This document shows positions 26,497 through 37,296 of a stretch of DNA of 64,000 bases, piece by piece. The stretch is from assembly GCA_033762735.1 (NCBI GenBank), contig JANRLJ010000040.1, positions 1-64,000 on the forward strand, in the 5' to 3' direction. The stretch's first letter is position 1. Each line of letters opens with the position of its first letter. The notes below the pieces were generated by a model. The model was given only the letters and a program-made list of their open reading frames with translations. It searched no databases and had not been told where the DNA came from. The position numbers and the translations under genes are program-made. The stretch comes from JANRLJ01 sp033762735. GTDB lineage: Bacteria > Chloroflexota > Anaerolineae > Aggregatilineales > Phototrophicaceae.

Positions 26497-27441
26497 ATGA
26501 TGAACAACGGCACCTGGATTTGGCGGAACGGCGAATTTGTAAAATGGGAGGACGCAACCGTCCACGTAACCACCCACGCGCTGCATTACGGCTCCAGCGT
26601 CTTTGAAGGCATCCGCGCCTATGCCACCCCCGATGGCCCGGCGGTCTTCCGCTTACAGCCGCACACCCAGCGCCTCGTCAACGGCTGCAAGGTCGCCCGC
26701 ATCAACCTGCCCTACTCCGCCGAACAGCTTGACGAAGTGGTTGTGGAAACCGTGCGCCGCAACGGGCACGAAGCCTGCTACATCCGTCCGCTGGTCTTCC
26801 GGGGTGCCGGGCCGCTCGGCCTCGAAGGGCGTAAGGCTCCGACCGAAGTGGTGATTTTCACGATGGAGTGGGGGCGGTATCTCGGCAGCGAGGCCATCGA
26901 CAACGGTGTGGACGTGCAGGTGAGTTCGTGGCGACGCATCGCCCCCGATACCTTCGCGTCGCTGGCGAAGATCGGCGGGCAGTACGTCAACAGCCAGTTC
27001 ATCAGCTTGGAAGCCCACGACAACGGCTTCGCGGAAGGCATCGCGCTGGACGTAAACGGCTACGTGAGCGAAGGCGCGGGCGAGAACATCTTCGTCATCT
27101 CCAACGGTGTAGTATATACCCCAGGCGCGTGGGCCTCCATTCTGCTCGGCGTGACGCGCGACACCGTGCTCACCCTGCTGCGCGACCTCGGTTATGAAAT
27201 CCGCTTTGAGCCTATTGCCCGTGAGATGCTCTATATGGCGGACGAAATCTTCTTCACCGGAACCGCCGCCGAAGTCACGCCCGTGCGCTCGGTAGACCGC
27301 ATTCCGGTGGGCGAAGGCAAACCGGGGCCGATCACCAAAGCGGTGCAGAAAGAATTCTTTGCCATTACTTCGGGACAACAACCAGACCGTCACGGGTGGC
27401 TGACACATGTTCGCCAGTCCGAACCTGCTGCCGGGGACTGA
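26497..27441 (+). CDS. ilvE: Branched-chain amino-acid aminotransferase
   Basis: 314 aa, class IV PLP aminotransferase. It makes the last transamination in Ile, Val and Leu synthesis. It shows THALHYGSSVFEGIRAY near the start, the PLP-Lys in SLAKIGGQYVNS, and the class signature EGIALDVNGYVSEGAGENIF. AAAGGACAAC precedes two ATG codons (26497 and 26500), and the second has better spacing. It is the first structural gene after the attenuator; ilvB follows 48 nt downstream. Branched-chain rather than D-amino-acid specificity is supported by context. Confidence 0.95.
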   Translation: MMNNGTWIWRNGEFVKWEDATVHVTTHALHYGSSVFEGIRAYATPDGPAVFRLQPHTQRLVNGCKVARINLPYSAEQLDEVVVETVRRNGHEACYIRPLVFRGAGPLGLEGRKAPTEVVIFTMEWGRYLGSEAIDNGVDVQVSSWRRIAPDTFASLAKIGGQYVNSQFISLEAHDNGFAEGIALDVNGYVSEGAGENIFVISNGVVYTPGAWASILLGVTRDTVLTLLRDLGYEIRFEPIAREMLYMADEIFFTGTAAEVTPVRSVDRIPVGEGKPGPITKAVQKEFFAITSGQQPDRHGWLTHVRQSEPAAGD

Positions 27442-27489
27442 TAACGACCAACCAGTTCACACCAAACACGAAAATTCTGAGGAGATTTT

Positions 27490-29193
27490 ATGCTGCTTAC
27501 AGGTGCCGAAATTGTTCTGGAATGTCTGCTGCGCGAGGGAGTCGAAGTCATGTTCGGCTATCCGGGCGGGGCAATCCTTCCGTTCTACGACGCGATGACC
27601 AAATACCCGCAGATTCATCATGTGCTCGTCCGGCATGAACAGGGCGCGACGCACATGGCCGATGGCTATGCGCGGGCGACGGGGAAAGTTGGCGTGGCGG
27701 TTGCCACCAGCGGCCCCGGCGCGACCAACCTCGTCACCGGGATTGCCACCGCCATGATGGACAGCTCCCCTATCGTGTGCATCACCGGGCAGGTGCCGCG
27801 CGGCGCAATCGGGACGGATGCCTTTCAGGAAACGGACGTGACCGGCGTCACCCTTCCTGTCACCAAGCACAACTATCTGGTATCCGACGTTCATGAGTTG
27901 GCTTACGTCATTCGGGAAGCCTTCCACATCGCCCGGACAGGTCGCCCCGGCCCAGTGCTGGTGGACATCCCGAAGGACGTACAGAACGAGAAGATCGAGT
28001 TCGTCTATCCTGAAGGCGAGATTCGTCTGCCGGGGTATCGCCCGCCCGATAAGGCCAGAAACGAAGAGGTCGCCGCTGCCGCCGAACTCATTAATCAGGC
28101 CAAGCGCCCAGTCATCCTCGCCGGACATGGCATCATCCTCTCCGGCGCGGCAGACGTAGTACGCGAACTGGCCGAACGTGCGCAGATTCCAGTGGCGCTG
28201 ACGCTGCTGGGCAAGGGCGCGATGCCTGAAAGTCACCCCCTTAGCCTCGGCATGATGGGGATGCACGGGCAGGCAGCCTCTAATCACGCCATCCAGGAAG
28301 CCGATCTGCTGATCGCGCTGGGGATGCGTTTCGACGACCGCGTGACGGGCAACCTCAAAACCTATGCACCCCACGCGAAGAAGATTCACGTCGATATTGA
28401 CCCGTCCGAAATCAACAAGAACGTGCGCGTGGACGTGGGCATTCCCGGCGACCTCCGCACGGTTGTCTCGCAAATCCTGCCCCAGGTGCAGCAGAACCAG
28501 CACGCCGACTGGCTCAACCAGATTCGCAACTGGCAGGAAGACTCCAACGAGCGCGACATCCTCTACAACTACGATGGCGAAAAGCTGCTCAGTGCGCAGG
28601 TCATTAACGACCTGTGGAAGCACACAGGCGGCGACGCGATCACCGTTACGGACGTGGGTCAGCATCAGATGGTCGAGGCACAGTACTACCCGCACCAGCG
28701 CCCCGCCACCATGCTCACCAGCGGCGGCCTGGGGACGATGGGCTTCGGCTTCCCGGCGGCGATGGGCGCGAAGTTCGGCAAACCTGACGAAGAAGTGTGG
28801 GCAATTGTGGGCGACGGCGGCTTTCAGATGACGCTGTGCGAGCTGGCAACCGCCCGGCAGGAAAACATTGATGTCAACATCGCCGTGATTAACAACGCTT
28901 TCCTGGGCATGGTACGCCAATGGCAGGAGATTTTCTACGAGGAGCGTTACCAGTCAACGCCGATGGTCAATCCCGATTTCTGCAAACTGGCAGAAGCTTA
29001 TGGCATCCCCAGTAAGCGCGTCACCAAACGCGAGGAAATCGAAGAAGCGGTCAGCTTCGCCCGCAGCATCAAAGGCCCGGTGCTGATTGAATTCGTGGTC
29101 GAAAAAGAGGAAATGGTGTATCCGATGGTGCCTGCGGGCGCTGATCTGGACAAGATGATCCGCCGCCCGAAACCAGGAGAAAATCAGCCATGA
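27490..29193 (+). CDS. ilvB: Acetolactate synthase, large (catalytic) subunit
   Basis: 567 aa, a TPP enzyme that condenses pyruvate with pyruvate or 2-oxobutyrate. The catalytic Glu lies in VRHEQGATHMADGYARATG, the FAD/central domain follows, and the TPP motif is GDGGFQMT...NNAFLGMV (written in two parts). The family length is normal. GAGGAG sits 5 nt before the ATG. The stop overlaps the ilvN start by 4 nt (ATGA), as expected for subunits made in equal amounts. Confidence 0.96.
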   Translation: MLLTGAEIVLECLLREGVEVMFGYPGGAILPFYDAMTKYPQIHHVLVRHEQGATHMADGYARATGKVGVAVATSGPGATNLVTGIATAMMDSSPIVCITGQVPRGAIGTDAFQETDVTGVTLPVTKHNYLVSDVHELAYVIREAFHIARTGRPGPVLVDIPKDVQNEKIEFVYPEGEIRLPGYRPPDKARNEEVAAAAELINQAKRPVILAGHGIILSGAADVVRELAERAQIPVALTLLGKGAMPESHPLSLGMMGMHGQAASNHAIQEADLLIALGMRFDDRVTGNLKTYAPHAKKIHVDIDPSEINKNVRVDVGIPGDLRTVVSQILPQVQQNQHADWLNQIRNWQEDSNERDILYNYDGEKLLSAQVINDLWKHTGGDAITVTDVGQHQMVEAQYYPHQRPATMLTSGGLGTMGFGFPAAMGAKFGKPDEEVWAIVGDGGFQMTLCELATARQENIDVNIAVINNAFLGMVRQWQEIFYEERYQSTPMVNPDFCKLAEAYGIPSKRVTKREEIEEAVSFARSIKGPVLIEFVVEKEEMVYPMVPAGADLDKMIRRPKPGENQP

Positions 29194-29783
29194 GTACCAA
29201 TGGCAACGGCAAAGCGCACGAATACGAAAGCAGCAAGCAAACGCTGGTGGCGCTGGTGGAAAATCGCCCCGGCGTCCTCAACCGCGTGGTGAGCCTGTTC
29301 CGCCGCCGCAATTTCAATGTGGACAGCCTTACCGTCGGGCGCACCCACCGTCCCCACATCTCGCGGATGACGATTGTCGTGGATTCCAGCCGCGCCAACG
29401 CCCGTATGATCGCGGCCAATCTGCTCAAGCTCATCAACGTCATCGACGTGAAAGTCGTGTCGTCCGAACCCTACGTGAGCCGCGACCTGGCGCTCATCAA
29501 GGTTCGCACCGACGACGCCGACTCCTATAACGCCGTCGCGGAAATCTGCGAACGTTCACCCGCCCGCGTCATCGACATGGGGCGGCAGGTGGCGATTGTG
29601 GAAGTGGCCGGGCCGGAGGATGTGGTCGAGGAAGTCATTGAGGCGCTGCGTCCGATTGGCATCGTCGAACTCGTGCGCACGGGTGTGGTGGCGATGGGTC
29701 GCGGCACACGCATCCTCGACAGCGACTATGAACCGCCCGTTTACACCTCCAGCGGCTTGCAGGGACAGCGCTTCGGCGTGTAG
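29190..29783 (+). CDS. ilvN: Acetolactate synthase, small regulatory subunit
   Basis: 197 aa. The N-terminal ACT domain (TLVALVENRPGVLNRVVSLF, then RRRNFNVDSLTVG) binds valine for feedback inhibition of the catalytic subunit. The C-terminal ALS_SS_C domain follows (VIDMGRQVAIVEVAGPEDV). There is a short N-terminal extension rich in Asn/Gly/Lys. Translation is coupled to ilvB through a 4-nt overlap. The last about 20 residues (SDYEPPVYTSSGLQ) form a tail beyond the usual end. It is followed by a palindromic repeat before ilvC. Confidence 0.93.
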   Translation: MSTNGNGKAHEYESSKQTLVALVENRPGVLNRVVSLFRRRNFNVDSLTVGRTHRPHISRMTIVVDSSRANARMIAANLLKLINVIDVKVVSSEPYVSRDLALIKVRTDDADSYNAVAEICERSPARVIDMGRQVAIVEVAGPEDVVEEVIEALRPIGIVELVRTGVVAMGRGTRILDSDYEPPVYTSSGLQGQRFGV

Positions 29784-29802
29784 GTTATTCCGGCTCATGT
29801 TT

Positions 29803-29830
29803 GGTGGGCGGGTTTAAAACCCGCCCCTAC
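29803..29830. repeat. Palindromic intergenic repeat between ilvN and ilvC
   Basis: gggcgggttt and aaacccgccc are perfect complements separated by one base, flanked by ggt and cta ends like the palindrome at 2-29. In RNA this gives a stable hairpin inside the presumed ilv transcript. There is no T-run, so it is not a classical terminator. Confidence 0.6.
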
Positions 29831-29883
29831 AAATGTAATTGCATCATTCTTCACAGCTTCACACACAAGGGGAAACATTTTTC

Positions 29884-30891
29884 ATGGCACAGCTTTACTA
29901 CGACCAGGACGCTGACCTTTCGCTGCTGCAAGGCAAAACCATTGCCGTCATCGGCTATGGCAGCCAGGGACACGCCCACGCGCTCAACGCGAAAGACAGC
30001 GGGATGAATGTCGTGATTGGGTTACACGAAAGCAGCAAGAGCCGCGCGAAGGCCGCCGAAGATGGCTTAGACGTGATGAGCGTGGCAGACGCGACAAAAG
30101 CAGCGGACGTGGTGATGATCCTCACGCCCGACACGACGCAGGCTGAAATCTATGAGCAGCACGTCGGCCCGAATCTCAAGCCGGGTTCAATGCTGATGTT
30201 CGCGCACGGCTTCAATATCCACTTCGGCCAGATCAAAGCGCCGGACAGCGTGGATGTAACGATGGTCGCGCCCAAAGCCCCAGGGCATCGCGTCCGCGAA
30301 GTCTTTAAGGAAGGCGCGGGCGTACCGGGGCTGGTCGCCGTCGCGCAGGATGCCAGCGGGAATGCAAAGGCGCTCGCGCTGGCCTACGCACGGGCGATTG
30401 GCTGCACCCGCGCGGGTGTGATCGAAACCACTTTTAAAGAGGAAACCGAAACCGACCTTTTCGGTGAACAGGTCGTGTTGTGTGGCGGCGTGACCGCCCT
30501 GATCCGCGCCAGCTTTGAAACGCTGGTCAAGGCCGGGTATCAGCCCGAAATCGCCTACTTTGAATGCCTGCACGAACTCAAGCTGATCGTTGACCTGCTC
30601 TACCAGGGTGGGCTGAGCTATATGTGGTACAGCGTGAGCGACACCGCCGAATATGGCGGCTATGTCGTCGGCGACAGCTTCGAGAGCATGGTCAAAGAGG
30701 AAATGGACGGCGTACTGCATCGCATCCAGAGCGGTCAGTTCGCCCAGGAGTGGATCGACGAAAACAAGAATGGCCGCCCCAACTTCAAGCCGCGCCGCCA
30801 GCGGGAACACGATCTACTGCTGGAAAAAGTCGGCACCGATCTGCGCGACATGATGCCGTTCCTCCATGCCAAGAAGGTCAGGCAGGAGTAG
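29884..30891 (+). CDS. ilvC: Ketol-acid reductoisomerase (class I)
   Basis: 335 aa. It converts acetolactate/acetohydroxybutyrate to the dihydroxy acids using NAD(P)H and Mg. The Rossmann motif IAVIGYGSQGHAHALN is followed by a loop GLHESSKSRAKAAEDG. The KARI knotted domain shows metal ligands in ETFKEETETDLFGEQ-type sequence and CLHELKLIVDLLYQGG. Class I length. The ATG at 29884 is used because the frame upstream lacks family sequence. It belongs to the ilv cluster, 100 nt after ilvN, with a hairpin repeat in the gap. Confidence 0.96.
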   Translation: MAQLYYDQDADLSLLQGKTIAVIGYGSQGHAHALNAKDSGMNVVIGLHESSKSRAKAAEDGLDVMSVADATKAADVVMILTPDTTQAEIYEQHVGPNLKPGSMLMFAHGFNIHFGQIKAPDSVDVTMVAPKAPGHRVREVFKEGAGVPGLVAVAQDASGNAKALALAYARAIGCTRAGVIETTFKEETETDLFGEQVVLCGGVTALIRASFETLVKAGYQPEIAYFECLHELKLIVDLLYQGGLSYMWYSVSDTAEYGGYVVGDSFESMVKEEMDGVLHRIQSGQFAQEWIDENKNGRPNFKPRRQREHDLLLEKVGTDLRDMMPFLHAKKVRQE

Positions 30892-30894
30892 GTC

Positions 30895-31419
30895 ATGGGC
30901 GACCTGAGCATCCGTTTGCTGGAGGCGCAGGACGCGGCGGCCTATCAACACCTGCGGCTGCGGTCGCTGGCGGAGCATCCCGAAGCATTCGGCGCGTCTG
31001 TCGAGGAAGAGGCCCGAACGCCGCTGGAAAAGATCGAGCAGATGCTTGAAAGAGCGCTGCCCGATAACCCGGTGTTCGGCGCGTGCCTTGACGGGGAACT
31101 GGTTGGGATTGGCTCGCTCAATCGCTACCCGCGCCAGAAGACGAAGCACCGCGCCATCATCAGCGGCATTTATGTCGCGTCCGAGGCACGGGGTCACGGC
31201 GCAGGCAGCGCGATCATGGATGCGATACTGGACTATGGCAAAGCGCTGCCCGGTCTGGAAACCATCATTCTGGCCGTGACCGTCGGCAACGAGTCCGCCC
31301 GGCGCATCTACACCAGCAAGGGATTCGAGTCGTACAGCATTGACCGGCACTATTTCAAAATCGACGGCAGCTACCATGACATCGAATGGATGGTGCTGTT
31401 CCTGGACGATCACCGTTAA
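30895..31419 (+). CDS. GNAT-family N-acetyltransferase
   Basis: 174 aa, a single GNAT domain. The beta4/motif A region reads GIYVASEARGHGAGSAIMDAIL, with the acetyl-CoA loop ARGHGAGSA. The C-terminal motif B is NESARRIYTSKGFE. The start is 3 nt after the ilvC stop, so it is translated from the same mRNA. It sits between ilvC and leuA, where no canonical pathway enzyme is missing, so it may be a passenger or act on pathway intermediates or ribosomal/small-molecule amines. The substrate is unknown. Confidence 0.87.
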   Translation: MGDLSIRLLEAQDAAAYQHLRLRSLAEHPEAFGASVEEEARTPLEKIEQMLERALPDNPVFGACLDGELVGIGSLNRYPRQKTKHRAIISGIYVASEARGHGAGSAIMDAILDYGKALPGLETIILAVTVGNESARRIYTSKGFESYSIDRHYFKIDGSYHDIEWMVLFLDDHR

Positions 31420-31555
31420 CGAGTGAGGAGCAGAATGATGGACGACGATGGCGTCGTAGGTCGAAAGGGGGTGGTCTGATGGCTGAAGATGGCCTTAGTG
31501 ACCTTAGACTTTTTCGTCCTTTAGCGGTTACACAATCACGAGAAAGGAACCCCCA

Positions 31556-33190
31556 ATGTCCGCAGTACGCACTTACGACGAGAACACCGTCCTGATTTTT
31601 GATACCACCCTGCGCGATGGTGAGCAAAGCCCCGGCGCGACGCTCTCCAGCGCAGAAAAGCTGGAAATCGCCCGGCAGCTTTCCAACCTGGGCGTGGATG
31701 TGATCGAAGCGGGCTTCCCGGCAGCTTCTCCGGATGATCTGGCCGCTGTGCAGCGCATCGCCCGTGAGGTCGGTACGCCCGACGGCCCGATCATCTGTGG
31801 ACTGTCGCGCGCCGTTGAGAAGGACATCCGCACCTGCTGGGAAGGCGTGAAGGACGCGGCCAAACCCCGCATTCACACCTTCCTGGGCGTGTCGGATTAT
31901 CACCTGAACTACATCACCAGGACGACGAAGCAGGAAGCGCTGGAAATCGTCCGCAATGCGGTGACACTGGCGAAAAGCCTGTGCGACGATGTGGAATTCA
32001 GCCCAATGGATGCGGGTCGTGCTGATGTCGAATTTCTGATTCAGGTCTGCGCACTGGCCGTCGAATGCGGCGCGACCACGCTCAACATCCCCGATACCGT
32101 CGGCTATGTGATGCCGGATGAGTGGTATGAGAAGCTCTCCACGCTGATTGCAGAAACACCAGGGGCAGGCCCCGGCAGCGGTGTGATCTGGTCTGTCCAC
32201 TGCCACAACGACCTGGGCATGGCGACGGCCAATACGCTCGCCGGAGTTCGCGCCGGGGTGCGGCAGGTGGAAGTGACCATCAACGGCATCGGGGAACGGG
32301 CGGGCAACACCAGCCTGGAAGAAATCGTGATGGCGCTGCACACCCGCCCGAATTTTTTCAACCTTCGGACGAACATCAACCCGCGCGAGATCACCAAGAC
32401 CAGCCGCATGGTCAGCAACTACACGGGCATGGTCGTCCAGCCCAACAAGGCAATCGTGGGCGCGAACGCCTTCGCACACGAGTCCGGCATTCATCAGGAC
32501 GGGATGCTCAAGCACGCCAGCACGTTTGAGATTATGACGCCGGATACCGTCGGGCTGACGCAAAGCAAGCTGGTGCTGGGCAAGCACAGCGGGCGGCACG
32601 CGCTCAAGGTGCGGCTGGCGGAACTGGGCTACAACGTGGAAGGCGACGCGCTCAACCAGGTCTTCGCCCGCTTTAAGGAACTGGCCGATGCGAAGAAGAA
32701 CGTGACCGACGCCGACCTCGAAGCGCTGATGGCGGACGAGTTCAACCGCCCGGAAGAAATTTTCGGCCTGAGCGATATTCAGGTGACGTGCGGCACGATG
32801 GGGATGCCGACGGCCACGATCAAGATGAACCGCCCATCCACGCAGGAAACGTTCGTGTATGCGGCGGTGGGCACGGGGCCGGTGGATGCGTCCTACAAGG
32901 CGATTGACGCGATTGTGCAGGTGCCTAACGTCCTTGTGGAGTACAGCGTCCACAGCGTCACCGAAGGTATCGACGCGCTCGGTGAGGTGACAGTGCGCAT
33001 TCAGCACCCCGACAGCGGGCGCACCTTCGGCGGCTACGGCGCGGACAGCGATATTGTCGTCGCCAGTGTGAAGGCGTATCTGGCGGCGGTGAACCGGATG
33101 CTGGCGCTGCTGGGTCTTGATGGCGTGCAGCCGGAAGGCGAGGCCGCGACGGTCAGCATGAAGCCCACTGTACGCGAATCGCAGGAATAA
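31556..33190 (+). CDS. leuA: 2-Isopropylmalate synthase
   Basis: 544 aa. It condenses 2-oxoisovalerate with acetyl-CoA, the committed leucine step. The HMGL-like TIM barrel has FDTTLRDGEQSPGATL, HCHNDLGMATANTLAGV and NGIGERAGNTSLEE. The C-terminal LeuA dimer/allosteric domain (about 400-520, including IQVTCGTMGMPTATI and GYGADSDIVVASV) indicates feedback by leucine. The ATG at 31556 follows AAAGGAAC. There is a 136-nt gap after the GNAT gene, with no terminator. It is distinct from the citramalate synthase at 35707, which is a second member of the superfamily in the same cluster. Confidence 0.95.
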   Translation: MSAVRTYDENTVLIFDTTLRDGEQSPGATLSSAEKLEIARQLSNLGVDVIEAGFPAASPDDLAAVQRIAREVGTPDGPIICGLSRAVEKDIRTCWEGVKDAAKPRIHTFLGVSDYHLNYITRTTKQEALEIVRNAVTLAKSLCDDVEFSPMDAGRADVEFLIQVCALAVECGATTLNIPDTVGYVMPDEWYEKLSTLIAETPGAGPGSGVIWSVHCHNDLGMATANTLAGVRAGVRQVEVTINGIGERAGNTSLEEIVMALHTRPNFFNLRTNINPREITKTSRMVSNYTGMVVQPNKAIVGANAFAHESGIHQDGMLKHASTFEIMTPDTVGLTQSKLVLGKHSGRHALKVRLAELGYNVEGDALNQVFARFKELADAKKNVTDADLEALMADEFNRPEEIFGLSDIQVTCGTMGMPTATIKMNRPSTQETFVYAAVGTGPVDASYKAIDAIVQVPNVLVEYSVHSVTEGIDALGEVTVRIQHPDSGRTFGGYGADSDIVVASVKAYLAAVNRMLALLGLDGVQPEGEAATVSMKPTVRESQE

Positions 33191-33194
33191 GATC

Positions 33195-33300
33195 AGAACT
33201 TTCGCCCTCACCGCAAACCCAGACACTCTCCCTTCGCGATGAGCGTAGCGAAAAAAGCGATGGGAATCGGAGCCGGGGTCGAGGGCGATGCGTAAGTCTT
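33195..33300. repeat. Degenerate dispersed repeat between leuA and leuC
   Basis: It shares ttcgccctcacc and, at the other end, gagggcgatgcgtaagtctt with the 75-222 element (whose left flank reads ggacttacgcac). Ends are inverted, and the interior is shortened. No gene is seen in the 151-nt gap. Confidence 0.45.
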
Positions 33301-33341
33301 AAATCGACATCAACAATCATTATCGTGATACGGAAGGCAGT

Positions 33342-34790
33342 ATGAGCAGCAATACCACACCGAAAACCCTTTTTGAGAAAGTCTGGGATTCCCATCTGGT
33401 CAGGCCAGAGACGGCAGAAACACCCGCCGTCCTGTACATTGACCTGCATCTCGTCCACGAAGTCACCTCACCGCAGGCCTTTACGCTGCTGCGCGAACGC
33501 GGCCTCAACGTCCGCCGTCCCGACAAAACGCTGGCGACGATGGATCACAGCACCCCCACCACGCCGCGCGGCCTTGACGGTCTGATTCCCGTGACCGACG
33601 CGCAGGCGGCCTATCAGTTGGACTACCTGACGAAGAACTGCCAGGAGTTCGGCATCCCGCTCTACGCGCTCGGCACCGAAAATCAGGGCATCGTCCACGT
33701 CATCGGCCCCGAACAAGGGCTGACGCAGCCGGGCATGACCATCGTCTGCGGCGACAGCCACACCAGCACACACGGCGCGTTCGGGGCGCTGGCCTTCGGC
33801 ATCGGCACCAGTGAGGTCGGGCATGTGCTGGCGACCCAGTGCCTGCTGCAAAGCAAGCCGAAGACGATGGCGATTCGCGTTGATGGGCGCTTACAGCCGG
33901 GCGTGACCGCAAAGGACATCATCCTTGCCATCATCGCCAAAATCGGGGTCGGCGGCGGCACAGGCTATGTGCTGGAATACATGGGCGAGGCCATCCGTGC
34001 ACTCAATATGGAAGGCCGCATGACGATCTGCAACATGTCCATCGAAGGCGGCGCACGGGCGGGCATGGTCGCGCCGGACGAGACGACCTTCAATTACGTC
34101 GATGGCCGTCCCTACGCGCCGAAGGGTGAAGCCTGGGAAGAAGCCGTCGCACGCTGGCGCACCCTGCCGAGTGATGAGGGCGCGACTTTCGACGCAACGG
34201 TTGAACTGGATGGCAACACCCTCACGCCGATGATTACCTACGGCACGAACCCCGGTATGGGGATGCAGATCACCGACCGCGTCCCTGACCCCGACAACCT
34301 CGGCGACGTGAGCCAGAAAATCGCGCTGGATAAGGCGCTGCGCTATATGGACTTGCAGCCAGGGCAAAGCCTGCTGGGGAAGCCGGTGAATGTGGTCTTC
34401 CTGGGAAGCTGCACCAACAGCCGCATCAGCGACCTGCGCGAAGCCGCGAAGTTCATCGAAGGGCGCAAGGTGGCCGAAGGCGTTCGCATGATGGTCGTGC
34501 CGGGGTCGCAGCGCGTCAAGGCCCAGGCCGAGGCCGAAGGGCTGCATGAAATCTTCCGGGCAGCGGGCGCGGAATGGCGCGAGGCAGGCTGCTCCATGTG
34601 CATCGCGATGAACGGCGATCAGCTTGCGCCGGGCGAGTACGCCGTCAGCACCAGCAACCGCAACTTTGAAGGTCGCCAGGGCAAGGGCGGGCGCACCTTC
34701 CTCGCCAGCCCGGTGACGGCAGTCGCCACCGCTGTCAACGGCGTAATCACGGACCCGCGCACGATGATGGAACTGGAGACGGCACACTGA
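33342..34790 (+). CDS. leuC: 3-Isopropylmalate dehydratase, large subunit
   Basis: 482 aa, aconitase superfamily. It carries the [4Fe-4S] ligands: one Cys in FLGSCTNSRISDLREA and two in GCSMCIAMNGDQ. GDSHTSTHGAFGALAFGIGTSE is the other signature. Together with LeuD it isomerises 2-isopropylmalate to 3-isopropylmalate, and in this context it may also process citramalate to 3-methylmalate. Length is normal for LeuC of the bacterial type. It overlaps leuD by one base (TGATG). Confidence 0.96.
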   Translation: MSSNTTPKTLFEKVWDSHLVRPETAETPAVLYIDLHLVHEVTSPQAFTLLRERGLNVRRPDKTLATMDHSTPTTPRGLDGLIPVTDAQAAYQLDYLTKNCQEFGIPLYALGTENQGIVHVIGPEQGLTQPGMTIVCGDSHTSTHGAFGALAFGIGTSEVGHVLATQCLLQSKPKTMAIRVDGRLQPGVTAKDIILAIIAKIGVGGGTGYVLEYMGEAIRALNMEGRMTICNMSIEGGARAGMVAPDETTFNYVDGRPYAPKGEAWEEAVARWRTLPSDEGATFDATVELDGNTLTPMITYGTNPGMGMQITDRVPDPDNLGDVSQKIALDKALRYMDLQPGQSLLGKPVNVVFLGSCTNSRISDLREAAKFIEGRKVAEGVRMMVVPGSQRVKAQAEAEGLHEIFRAAGAEWREAGCSMCIAMNGDQLAPGEYAVSTSNRNFEGRQGKGGRTFLASPVTAVATAVNGVITDPRTMMELETAH

Positions 34791-35398
34791 TGGAACCGAT
34801 TAAACCCTTTGCCGGGCGGATGGTCGCCCTGCCGATCAACGACATCGACACCGATCAGATCATCCCGGCGCGTTACCTTAAAGTGACCGATAAGGCCGGA
34901 TTGGGGGAAGCCTGCTTTTCCGACTGGCGCTACAACGAGGATGGCTCTCCGAAGGCTGATTTCCCGCTCAACCGACCGGAACACAAAGGCGCAGCGGTGC
35001 TGGTGGGAGGGCATAACTTCGGCTGTGGCAGTTCCCGTGAACATGCGCCCTGGGCGTTGATGGGCGCGGGCTTCCAGGCCGTCATCAGCACCTACTTTGC
35101 CGACATCTTCAGGAACAACGCGCTCAAGAACGGCCTGCTGCCGATTGTGGTCGATGAGGAAACGCATCGCCAGCTTATCAGCCTGGCAGAAGAAGACCCG
35201 ACCACCCAGATCGCGGTTGATCTCGCCGTCCAGACCGTGACGCTGCCGGATGGTCGCAGGGTCGAATTCCCGATTGATGGCTTCAGCAAATACTGTCTGC
35301 TGAACGGTGTCGATCAGCTTGGCTTCCTGCTCAGCCTTGAAGACGCGACAGTGGCATACGAGGGCGCCAATCCGCCGCGTGTTCTGACAATCGTATAA
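34790..35398 (+). CDS. leuD: 3-Isopropylmalate dehydratase, small subunit
   Basis: 202 aa, the swivel domain of the dehydratase. It shows NDIDTDQIIPARYLK near the start and the substrate-binding loop GHNFGCGSSREHAPWAL. Length corresponds to the proteobacterial/actinobacterial-type LeuD. The start overlaps the leuC stop by one base, so the subunits are translationally coupled. A dispersed repeat follows before the citramalate synthase gene. Confidence 0.96.
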   Translation: MEPIKPFAGRMVALPINDIDTDQIIPARYLKVTDKAGLGEACFSDWRYNEDGSPKADFPLNRPEHKGAAVLVGGHNFGCGSSREHAPWALMGAGFQAVISTYFADIFRNNALKNGLLPIVVDEETHRQLISLAEEDPTTQIAVDLAVQTVTLPDGRRVEFPIDGFSKYCLLNGVDQLGFLLSLEDATVAYEGANPPRVLTIV

Positions 35399-35414
35399 AA
35401 CGAGACAAATTACG

Positions 35415-35558
35415 CAGTTGCCCTCACCCCCCGACCCCCTCTCCCGAACGCTGGGGCTGGGAGAGGGGGAGAAGGGACACCTTAGCGGTGAAGTCCCTCT
35501 CCCTGAGGGAGAGCGCCTCTTGCAGAGGGATTTAGGATGGGGGCGAAGGCTCAAGTGC
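35415..35558. repeat. Dispersed ~145-bp intergenic repeat, copy B (inverted)
   Basis: The reverse complement aligns end to end with 75-222, sharing ggtgagggcaactg, ctccccctctcc, gctaa(a/g)gtgtcc and ctaaatcc blocks. It is rich in hairpin-forming ctctcc/ggagag pairs. The remaining gap up to 35706 holds a degenerate tttgcg-rich stretch (35620-35690) that resembles other gap repeats. No gene is seen. Confidence 0.65.
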
Positions 35559-35706
35559 CTAACTCCTAACGAGATATCGTTGAACTACCGGGACACTAGA
35601 AGCGCCAGAATCACTTCACTTCTTTGCGATTCTTTGCGTTCGCGCAGGTGTGCGCTGCGCCTTTGCGTCAAATCGTTTCTCTTACTGCTAAAGGCTGACA
35701 TGCTCT

Positions 35707-37293
<1,587 letters not shown>

Positions 37294-37296
37294 TTG

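Noticed and set aside
31435..31479. Short frame upstream of leuA with several Val codons, possible leader peptide
   Set aside because: Only 14 codons with four Val and no Leu, and no convincing terminator hairpin lies between it and leuA.
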